Shown here: positions 57,391 to 64,000 of the stretch, one piece after another | Position numbering within the stretch: the first letter of the stretch is position 1 | How the letters are laid out: every line of letters begins with the position of its first letter | NCBI RefSeq assembly: GCF_023702715.1 | Contig: NZ_CP098480.1 | Span: 3,348,001-3,412,000, forward strand | Origin: Acinetobacter sp. C32I | Lineage (GTDB): Bacteria > Pseudomonadota > Gammaproteobacteria > Pseudomonadales > Moraxellaceae | Direction of reading: 5' to 3' | Length of the DNA: 64,000 nucleotides | Translations under genes and position numbers: made by a program | Notes under the pieces: model-generated | What the model was told of the DNA's origin: nothing | The model's input: the letters and a program-made list of their open reading frames with translations, nothing else | Database searches by the model: none

Positions 57391-58875
57391 ATGGGCCGCG
57401 AAATTCTTACCGTTGCAGAAACGGTTAGTAATGAAAAAGGTGTTAGTCGTGAAGCGATCTTCCAAGCGTTAGAGCAAGCACTGGTTGCGGCAACGAAGAA
57501 AAAGTTTTACGAAGGCACACGTTCAGAAGAAGCTCAACTTCGTGTTGAGATTGATCGTAAAACAGGTGATTACCGTACCTTCCGTCAGTGGACTGTGGTT
57601 GCGGATGAAGATCATGAAATGCCAGCATGCCAAGACGCAATTTCTGATGTAGATCCATCACAATGGTCAATTGGTGATGTGCGTGAGTTGGAAGTCGAGT
57701 CGATTGAATTCGGTCGTATCGCTGCACAAATCGCAAAACAAGTCATCGTACAAAAGATCCGTGAAGCAGAGCGCGCACTTGTTGCCGATGCTTATGAATC
57801 TAAAGTGGGTGAGTTGATTTACGGTGAAGTGAAAAAGCAAACTAAAGATGGCTTTATCATTGATCTAGGCGACAACGCTGAAGCATATTTAGCACGTGAA
57901 GAAACGATTCACAAAGAAATTTTACGCCCTAAACAGCGTATCAATGCAATCTTGTATAACGTCAACCGTGAAGGCCGTGGTGCACAATTATTATTGTCGC
58001 GTGCGCGTCCTGAGATGTTAATTGCATTGATGAAAAAAGAGATTCCAGAAATTTCTGAAGAAATCATTGAAATTAAAGCAGCTGCTCGTCAACCGGGTGT
58101 TCGTGCTAAAATTGCAGTGAAAACCAATGACCATCGTATTGACCCTGTGGGTGCATGTATTGGTATGCGTGGTACACGTATCCAAGCAGTACAACAAGAG
58201 TTAAACGGTGAGCGTATTGATGTCGTGGTGTGGTCTGATGATCCAGCACAATATATTGCAAGCGCATTAGAGCCAGCTGATGTATCAGGTATTGTATTAG
58301 ATGAAGATGCACGCAGTGCAGATATCATCTTCGCAACCAATGATCAGTTAGCACGTGCGATTGGTTCGCAAGGACAAAATGTTCGTTTAGCATCGGAATT
58401 GACGGGTTATAAACTCGACATGATGTTAGAAGAAGAGTATCGTGCTCGTCAGCAAAATGAAGCGCAACAGTATTTAGACATGTTTATTACACGTCTTGAT
58501 ATTGAAGAAGACTTGGCAATGGCCTTAGTCGAAATGGGCTTCACTTCGTTGGAAGAGATTGCGTATGTACCTGCTGAAACATTTGACGAAATCGAGCTTG
58601 AAGCAGATTTAGTTGAATTGCTTCAAAGTCGTGCGAAAGAAGCTGCTTTAACAGATGCATTGAAACAGCAAGAAAATATTCAAGAGCCAAGTGCAGAACT
58701 TCTCGGTATGGAAGGTATGACGACTGAGATTGCGTATGCATTGGCGGCGCGTGGTGTGGTTACTGTTGATGATTTGGCGGACCAAGCAACTGATGATATC
58801 TCTGATATCGAAGGTTTGGGTCATGACAAAGCGGGTCAGTTAATTATGAAAGCACGTGAATCATGGTTTAACTAG
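57391..58875 (+). CDS. nusA: Transcription termination/antitermination protein NusA
   Basis: Binds RNA polymerase and modulates pausing, termination and rRNA antitermination. 494 residues. The N-terminal polymerase-binding domain has EAIFQALEQALVAATKK. The S1 domain reads GFIIDLGDNAEAYLAREE. KH domains contain DPVGACIGMRGTRIQAVQQE and AIGSQGQNVRLASELTG. Two C-terminal acidic repeats follow, with the second near MTTEIAYALAARGVVTVDDLAD. TAGGTGA lies before the ATG. infB follows after 10 bases. Confidence 0.97.
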   Translation: MGREILTVAETVSNEKGVSREAIFQALEQALVAATKKKFYEGTRSEEAQLRVEIDRKTGDYRTFRQWTVVADEDHEMPACQDAISDVDPSQWSIGDVRELEVESIEFGRIAAQIAKQVIVQKIREAERALVADAYESKVGELIYGEVKKQTKDGFIIDLGDNAEAYLAREETIHKEILRPKQRINAILYNVNREGRGAQLLLSRARPEMLIALMKKEIPEISEEIIEIKAAARQPGVRAKIAVKTNDHRIDPVGACIGMRGTRIQAVQQELNGERIDVVVWSDDPAQYIASALEPADVSGIVLDEDARSADIIFATNDQLARAIGSQGQNVRLASELTGYKLDMMLEEEYRARQQNEAQQYLDMFITRLDIEEDLAMALVEMGFTSLEEIAYVPAETFDEIELEADLVELLQSRAKEAALTDALKQQENIQEPSAELLGMEGMTTEIAYALAARGVVTVDDLADQATDDISDIEGLGHDKAGQLIMKARESWFN

Positions 58876-58885
58876 GAGATAATAG

Positions 58886-61600
58886 ATGACGGACAAGTCG
58901 ATTCAAGAGTTAGCGCTCAGCGTAGAACGTCCTGTAGAGAAACTCCTAGAGCAGGTTCGCGAAGCAGGTCTACCACAGCGTAAAGCAGATGACATTATTA
59001 CCACTGAACAGCAAGATACTTTGGTCAATCACTTGAAAAAAGTACATGGTCAGGAAAGTGGTAACACAGGAAAGATTGCGTTGAAACGTAAAACAACGAG
59101 TACTGCTAAAGTAACAAGTACTTCAGGTAAAGCGAAAAGCATTAATGTTGAAGTTCGCAAGAAACAAGTTTTTGCTAAGCCAAATCCAGAGTTACTTGCA
59201 GCAGAAGCAAAAGCGCGTGTAGAAGCTGATGCAAAAGTCCGTGCTGAACAAAAAGTACGTGATGAAGCAGATCAAAAAGCTCGTCACAGTGCAGAACAAA
59301 AAGCCAATGCAACTTTAGAAGCGATGCGTGCTGCGCATACTTCTGATAGTTCAGGTCAAGCACCTGCAAAAGCAGCAGTTGTGGTGAAAAAACGTAATAG
59401 CGACAAGGTCATTAAAGCCCCAGTTATTCGTCCAACAGAAACACCAGAACAAAAGCGCGCACGTGAAGAGCAAACTGCTCAGTTGAAAGCTACTGAAGAA
59501 GCAGTACGTCGTAAGGCGGCTGAAGAAGCACAGCAGCGTACGCTTGAACAAATGCGTAAAATGGCATCAAAATATTCAAGTGATGATGCGACGACAACTA
59601 TTCGCGTGATTGATGATTCACCTTTAGCCGCAGGTCTTGTTGGCCAAGCGTATGAAGATTCCTTTAACAAGGAAGACCGTGAAATCAAACGTGGTGGTGC
59701 AACAGCAAACCCACGTGCTGGTAAAAAAGGCGGTCGTGGTGGTGATGCACAAGCAGAACAAAGCTTCAGCAAAAGCCATCATAAGCGTGGTTTAAAAACC
59801 AGCCAAGCGAATAAACATGGTTTTGAAAAACCAGTTAAAAAGCAAATTTATGATGTTGAGATCGGTGAAAAAATCATCGTTGCTGATCTAGCACAAAAAA
59901 TGGCAGTTAAAGTTCGTGAAGTAATCAAGACCCTTATGAAAATGGGTGAGCTTGTAACTCAGAACCAAGCCATTGATCAAGATACTGCTGTTCTTGTGGT
60001 TGAAGAATTGGGCCATAACCCTGTTTTAGTTTCGGATACGCAAGCAGAAGATAACTTATTGGTTGCTGCTGAAGAAGCACGTGGTGAGCAAACGACTCGT
60101 CCACCAGTGGTAACGATCATGGGTCACGTTGACCATGGTAAAACGTCATTACTGGATCGTATCCGTCGCTCTAAAGTGGCTGCGGGTGAAGCGGGTGGTA
60201 TCACCCAGCATATCGGTGCTTATCACGTTGAAACTGAGAAAGGGATTATTACTTTCCTCGATACACCGGGACACGCAGCGTTTACTTCTATGCGTGCACG
60301 TGGTGCAAAAGCGACTGATATCGTGGTCCTTGTTGTTGCGGCTGATGATGGTGTAATGCCACAAACTGCAGAAGCAATTGACCATGCACGTGCTGCGGGT
60401 ACGCCGATCATTGTTGCCATCAACAAGATGGACAAAGAGTCAGCTGACGTAGACCGTGTATTAAACGAATTGACCACCAAAGGGATCGTACCTGAAGAGT
60501 GGGGCGGTGATGTGCCAATTGCCAAAGTATCAGCACATTCTGGTGCAGGTATTGACGGTTTACTTGATTTGATCTTGATCCAAGCTGAATTGATGGAGCT
60601 TAAAGCTTCGGCAGAAGGCGCGGCGCAAGGTGTGGTTATTGAAGCACGTGTCGACAAAGGTCGTGGTGCGGTAACCTCGATTCTGGTACAAAACGGTACC
60701 TTGAACATTGGTGACTTGGTTCTTGCTGGTTCATCTTATGGTCGTGTTCGTGCGATGTCGGATGAAAATGGTCAACGTATTACTTCTGCTGGTCCATCAA
60801 TTCCAGTTGAAATCTTAGGTTTACCAGAAGCACCAATGGCGGGTGATGAAGTTCTTGTTGTGAACGATGAGAAGAAAGCGCGTGAAGTTGCTGATGCTCG
60901 TGCAGATCGCGAACGTCAAAAACGTCTTGAGCGTGCAAGCTCGATGCGTCTTGAAAACATCATGGCATCAATGGGCAAGAAAGATGTTCCTACAGTGAAC
61001 GTGGTACTCAAAACTGACGTACGCGGTACTTTAGAAGCATTGCATGTTGCACTTGATGAACTTGCGACTGATGAAGTTAAAGTCCGTGTTATCGGTTCTG
61101 GTGTCGGTGCGATCACTGAATCAGATGTGACTTTGGCTGAATCTTCTGAAGCGGTGTTGCTAGGCTTTAACGTACGTGCTGACAATACTGCGCGTCAAAA
61201 AGCGGACCAAGATAGTATCGATATTCGTTACTACAGCATTATTTATCAATTGATTGATGATGTTAAAGCAGCAATGAGCGGTAAGCTTGCGCCTGAACAC
61301 CGTGAGACTATCTTGGGTGTTGCTGAAGTGCGTGAAGTGTTCCACTCAAGTAAGTTTGGTGCGGCAGCGGGCTGTATGGTTCTTGAAGGTGTATTACACC
61401 GTAACAAGCCAATTCGCGTATTACGTGATGACGTGGTTGTGTTCCAAGGTGAGCTTGAATCTCTTCGTCGCTATAAAGAAGTGGTTGAAGAAGTTCGTGC
61501 TGGCATGGAATGTGGTCTTGCAGTCAAAGGCTATAAAGACATCAAAGCACAAGATAAGATCGAAGTGTATGATGTTCAATTGATTAAACGGAGTCTTTAA
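58886..61600 (+). CDS. infB: Translation initiation factor IF-2
   Basis: GTPase that brings initiator tRNA to the 30S subunit. 904 residues. The N-terminal domain starts [20 protein letters not shown]; a long charged Ala/Glu/Lys/Arg region runs to about residue 240. The G domain has G1 [17 protein letters not shown] and NKMDK. C-terminal domains end [12 protein letters not shown]. Its TAA overlaps the rbfA ATG by one base (TAATG). Coupling to the neighbouring fMet tRNAs is functional as well as positional. Confidence 0.97.
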   Translation: MTDKSIQELALSVERPVEKLLEQVREAGLPQRKADDIITTEQQDTLVNHLKKVHGQESGNTGKIALKRKTTSTAKVTSTSGKAKSINVEVRKKQVFAKPNPELLAAEAKARVEADAKVRAEQKVRDEADQKARHSAEQKANATLEAMRAAHTSDSSGQAPAKAAVVVKKRNSDKVIKAPVIRPTETPEQKRAREEQTAQLKATEEAVRRKAAEEAQQRTLEQMRKMASKYSSDDATTTIRVIDDSPLAAGLVGQAYEDSFNKEDREIKRGGATANPRAGKKGGRGGDAQAEQSFSKSHHKRGLKTSQANKHGFEKPVKKQIYDVEIGEKIIVADLAQKMAVKVREVIKTLMKMGELVTQNQAIDQDTAVLVVEELGHNPVLVSDTQAEDNLLVAAEEARGEQTTRPPVVTIMGHVDHGKTSLLDRIRRSKVAAGEAGGITQHIGAYHVETEKGIITFLDTPGHAAFTSMRARGAKATDIVVLVVAADDGVMPQTAEAIDHARAAGTPIIVAINKMDKESADVDRVLNELTTKGIVPEEWGGDVPIAKVSAHSGAGIDGLLDLILIQAELMELKASAEGAAQGVVIEARVDKGRGAVTSILVQNGTLNIGDLVLAGSSYGRVRAMSDENGQRITSAGPSIPVEILGLPEAPMAGDEVLVVNDEKKAREVADARADRERQKRLERASSMRLENIMASMGKKDVPTVNVVLKTDVRGTLEALHVALDELATDEVKVRVIGSGVGAITESDVTLAESSEAVLLGFNVRADNTARQKADQDSIDIRYYSIIYQLIDDVKAAMSGKLAPEHRETILGVAEVREVFHSSKFGAAAGCMVLEGVLHRNKPIRVLRDDVVVFQGELESLRRYKEVVEEVRAGMECGLAVKGYKDIKAQDKIEVYDVQLIKRSL

Positions 61601-62001
61601 TGGCGGGTAGCCAACGCTTAAAGCGCATGGCGGATTCAGTACAGCGTGAGTTGTCTGAGCTTATCCGTCAGGAGCTTAAAGATCCACGTCTGGGTGGTCT
61701 GGTGACCATCTCAGCCGTGAAAGTCAGTGCAGATATGGGTTATGCCGAAGTTTATGTCACGGTAATGGGACGTGAACTCGGTGATGATCAAAGTGAAGTT
61801 GCGAATAAAGAAACTTTAGATGTATTGAATAAAGCATCTGGTTTCTTGCGCCATGAATTGAGTCGTCGCATTAAAACTCGCGTGACGCCTCGTTTACGTT
61901 TTCACTATGACAAAACCAATGCCTACGGTAATTATATGTTTGGTCTGATTGCGGAAGCTGTGAAGGATTTACCTGAACAAGAGCAAGACGAACAAAAGTA
62001 A
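61600..62001 (+). CDS. rbfA: Ribosome-binding factor A
   Basis: Late 30S maturation and cold-shock factor with a KH-like fold. 133 residues. Blocks: RLKRMADSVQRELSELIRQELKDPRL, VTISAVKVSADMGYAEVYVT and LRHELSRRIKTRVTPRLRFHYD. Starts at the last base of the infB stop. An acidic tail (EQEQDEQK) precedes the terminator. Confidence 0.96.
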   Translation: MAGSQRLKRMADSVQRELSELIRQELKDPRLGGLVTISAVKVSADMGYAEVYVTVMGRELGDDQSEVANKETLDVLNKASGFLRHELSRRIKTRVTPRLRFHYDKTNAYGNYMFGLIAEAVKDLPEQEQDEQK

Positions 62002-62010
62002 ATACACATA

Positions 62011-62037
62011 AAAAAGCCACCTTCGGGTGGCTTTTTT
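62011..62037. terminator. Bidirectional terminator rbfA / mnhG
   Basis: AAAAAGCCACC-TTCG-GGTGGCTTTTT with a stable TTCG loop and T-runs on both strands, between convergent genes. Confidence 0.93.
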
Positions 62038-62052
62038 ATTGCTCGCTTTAAA

Positions 62053-62427
62053 TTAATCCTTTTTCAATGGATGGCGACGATAACGTTGCCAAGGCAATGG
62101 ACGATTTAAAGCTTCTGGCACATCACCACTGGTTGAACGTAAGCGTAAATGGATGGCTGCTTGTGCCATCAAATTGGCCGATACAGGGGCAGTGATAAAG
62201 GCAAATAAGGTAATCAGTAGCTCAGCAAACCCAAAACGACCATGCATTGCAGCAAAAATCATGGCTGCGATCAGAAAGCTACCAAGGCCTAAAGTACTGG
62301 ATTTGGTCGGTGCATGCAGACGCATAAATAAGTCGGGGAGGCGAATCATGCCAATCGAACCGATCAGCATAAAGAACGCACCAAACACCACAAAAAATGA
62401 AACGACAATCTCAAGAATCAGTTGCAT
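62053..62427 (-). CDS. mnhG: Monovalent cation/H+ antiporter subunit G
   Basis: 124 residues, MnhG/PhaG family. Three membrane segments are visible: IVVSFFVVFGAFFMLIGSIGMI, LGLGSFLIAAMIFAA, FAELLITLFAFITAPVSANLM. RLPDLFMRLHAPTKSSTLG is the conserved loop. The C-terminal tail is basic and cytoplasmic. Last gene of the operon; needed for Mrp-type Na+ or K+/H+ antiport complexes, whose ion choice cannot be told from sequence. Confidence 0.9.
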   Translation of the reverse strand: MQLILEIVVSFFVVFGAFFMLIGSIGMIRLPDLFMRLHAPTKSSTLGLGSFLIAAMIFAAMHGRFGFAELLITLFAFITAPVSANLMAQAAIHLRLRSTSGDVPEALNRPLPWQRYRRHPLKKD

Positions 62428-62438
62428 AGCATTGCTCC

Positions 62439-62714
62439 TTAGTCAATTACATGACCTGTAGTGAAGTAACGAGCAAGCGCGGCAGTAGAGACAAAGCCGA
62501 GCATTGCAACCAAGAGTGCACCTTCGAATAGATTGGTGCTGACCCAATAAATGCCTAAGACCACGATCAGACAGGTGGCATTGAGAAATAAAGTATCGAG
62601 TGCCAAGAGTCGATCAATCACCGAAGGGCCCGCAATCAGGCGAATCAAGCACAGAAACATAGAGATGGTAATGGCAATTAAACCGATACCCAATGCATAA
62701 GGCAAAATAGTCAT
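62439..62714 (-). CDS. mnhF: Monovalent cation/H+ antiporter subunit F
   Basis: 91 residues with three membrane segments. The family motif is RLIAGPSVIDRLLALDTLFLNATCLIVV. It starts with an ATGA overlap of four bases with the mnhE stop and ends 11 bases before mnhG. Confidence 0.9.
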   Translation of the reverse strand: MTILPYALGIGLIAITISMFLCLIRLIAGPSVIDRLLALDTLFLNATCLIVVLGIYWVSTNLFEGALLVAMLGFVSTAALARYFTTGHVID

Positions 62715-63238
62715 TTATTTGCTCCTTCTGTAATCTTGACATCAAAGATTTCGATTAAAGGCGTTTCATAACGTTTTTTAATGTCTTGAATATCCAGTTC
62801 GGTATTATCTGAACTGAGTGCATGTACCAGAATATCTCCACGTTCCTGATCGATTCCGGCTGAAACCGTACCCGGTGTGGTGGTGATAATCATCGCCAGC
62901 AAAGTATTCACTTGTTCATGTTCAGTTTCCAATGGAACGCGATACCATTTAGGGTGTAATTGATCCATTGGACCAAGCACCATTTTGGCAACACGGAAGT
63001 TGGAAATCACAATATCCCACAGCACTACAAAGACCAGTTTCATCGCAGGAAGCCAATGAATATGCGGTGTTCTGGCAATAAATGGACTGACCAGCCGTGC
63101 AATCACCACAGCGAGAATCAACGCCATTAAAATATCGGTCAGATCCAGACTATGCGCCAGCATCAACCAGCTCAAGAAAATCAGCACTGACACAAATGGA
63201 TGTGGGAACCAACGCTCCAGCAAAGATAGTTTTTGCAT
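62711..63238 (-). CDS. mnhE: Monovalent cation/H+ antiporter subunit E
   Basis: 175 residues. N-terminal membrane segments (PFVSVLIFLSWLMLAHSLDLTDI; ILMALILAVVIARL) and the typical LVFVVLWDIVISNFRVAKMVL, then TLLAMIITTTPGTVSAGIDQERGDILVHAL. Its ATG shares one base with the mnhD stop (TGATG). Confidence 0.9.
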   Translation of the reverse strand: MQKLSLLERWFPHPFVSVLIFLSWLMLAHSLDLTDILMALILAVVIARLVSPFIARTPHIHWLPAMKLVFVVLWDIVISNFRVAKMVLGPMDQLHPKWYRVPLETEHEQVNTLLAMIITTTPGTVSAGIDQERGDILVHALSSDNTELDIQDIKKRYETPLIEIFDVKITEGANK

Positions 63239-64000
63239 CAGTGATCCTCCATTGGCTTTAACTGTGTGCTATTCGGAATGGTCGGTGCTTCGAGGACTTG
63301 CTCCGCAATTTGGCGTTGCTTATATTCAGAAATATGTTCGCCTTGTAAGGTTGGCTTAGAAATAATATCTGGAATCAGCAAGGCGTTCGGATCTTCAACT
63401 TCACCACCATACTTGGTTTCAGGTAAGTAGCTTGGATCATAAGGCTGTACGCTGATCGGGCGACCTTGTGCATCATGTTTCAGAATGGTCTGGTTATAAA
63501 GCGCGTGATTCTGAATTTGCTGTGCTGTTGCAAGCGTATAGTTCTGAATCGGCGCTGCACAAACCACATAAAGCATTAATGCGCCAAGTAAAATATAGAT
63601 CGCAGTATCATTCCGCTTTGGTGCAAGCTCGGGTAGGGCTTGATACTCAGCATAAGCCGCTTCATTCTGATCTTCTTCAGGTGGTGTTGCACGCCAGAAC
63701 AAAATAAAGCCAACGCGTGTCATGGCAATAATGCTGAGCAAGCTCACAATCAGAATCACTGCGATGATCCAGCCTTGATAGGGTGTCTCAGCAGTAGCTT
63801 GCAAGATGAAGACTTTACCTAGAAAGCCGCTGAATGGAGGTAAACCTGCCATCATTAAGGCGATGGTAAAGTAAGTAAAAGCAGCTGCTTTTTCCTGTTT
63901 GATTCGTGGTGCAACTTTTAAATGATCTTTAAAAGCGCCACGTTGCGAGGTCATCCAGCCACAGAATAAATAGAAAGCTGCTGCGATCAAGGTACTGTGA
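63238..64000 (-). CDS. mnhD: Monovalent cation/H+ antiporter subunit D (3' part)
   Basis: C-terminal 253 residues of an NADH-quinone-oxidoreductase-like subunit; the frame runs to the window edge. Visible: HSTLIAAAFYLFCGW, then FTYFTIALMMAGLPPFSGFLGKVFIL, a hallmark of MnhD/NuoN-type proteins. Three membrane segments follow, then a soluble tail of about 100 residues with EDPNALLIPDIISKPTLQGE, ending PTIPNSTQLKPMEDH. This extended tail is longer than I would expect for MnhD and may be lineage specific. Upstream mnhA-C would lie beyond the window. Confidence 0.88.
   Translation of the reverse strand, partial: HSTLIAAAFYLFCGWMTSQRGAFKDHLKVAPRIKQEKAAAFTYFTIALMMAGLPPFSGFLGKVFILQATAETPYQGWIIAVILIVSLLSIIAMTRVGFILFWRATPPEEDQNEAAYAEYQALPELAPKRNDTAIYILLGALMLYVVCAAPIQNYTLATAQQIQNHALYNQTILKHDAQGRPISVQPYDPSYLPETKYGGEVEDPNALLIPDIISKPTLQGEHISEYKQRQIAEQVLEAPTIPNSTQLKPMEDH

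Noticed and set aside
60223..60708. 161-residue frame antisense to infB
   Set aside because: Opposite the conserved G domain; its length is explained by codon bias of infB.

Overview
This window is a stretch of chromosome from a gammaproteobacterium, almost certainly an Acinetobacter species. The RpoB, RpoC, FadB and UvrC sequences read like Acinetobacter proteins as I remember them. Gene order (pilBCD-coaE; secG-tRNA-rimP-nusA-infB-rbfA), moderate AT-richness and the glycine-zipper lipoproteins all agree. I could not run a database comparison, so the species is open. I see no rRNA, CRISPR array, insertion sequence, prophage or integrase gene. This is largely core genome, and the novelty lies in intergenic structure and a few unrecognised families.

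Layout. Bases 1-10975 hold the ribosomal protein and RNA polymerase cluster: rplK (3' part), rplA, rplJ, rplL, rpoB, rpoC. It has a structured L10 leader, several hairpins between rplL and rpoB, and two palindromic hairpin-pair elements in the rplA-rplJ and rpoB-rpoC gaps. Bases 11098-16771 hold two paralogous glycine-zipper lipoproteins, a hotdog-fold protein, an alpha/beta hydrolase, a Na+/H+ antiporter, an OmpW-type porin and a LprI-like periplasmic protein. htpG follows behind a plausible heat-shock promoter.

Bases 18899-22712 are a reverse-strand block of uncharacterised genes: two tandem homologous outer-membrane-type proteins and a 473-residue orphan. Bases 23268-30000 hold a FrnE-like oxidoreductase, a membrane coiled-coil protein next to an ABC exporter, a lipoprotein, a MerR regulator divergent from a secreted serine hydrolase, a small periplasmic protein and a PH-domain protein. 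Next come fadBA (beta-oxidation), an LpxO-like hydroxylase, uvrC, a TesB-like thioesterase, pgsA and a beta-propeller-like orphan.

Bases 40269-44838 form an IclR regulator divergent from an AaeB-AaeX-AaeA type aromatic-acid efflux system. After ruvX-algH (yqgFE), recN, ppnP and rlmB comes the type IV pilus operon pilB-pilC-pilD-coaE. It is followed by tpiA, secG, tRNA-Leu, two identical initiator tRNAs, rimP-nusA-infB-rbfA (translation and antitermination), and the 3' half of a multisubunit Na+/H+ antiporter operon (mnh/pha D, E, F, G) cut by the window end.

The most unusual signals are: (i) a tandem repeat at 47800-47940 between recN and ppnP whose two copies keep the same hairpins through compensatory base changes; (ii) the cloverleaf-like palindromic element touching the rpoB stop codon; (iii) a MerR-type promoter with long spacer and perfect dyad; (iv) the tandem outer-membrane-protein paralogues; and (v) a perfect TGTGA-N6-TCACA site in a 555-bp gap.
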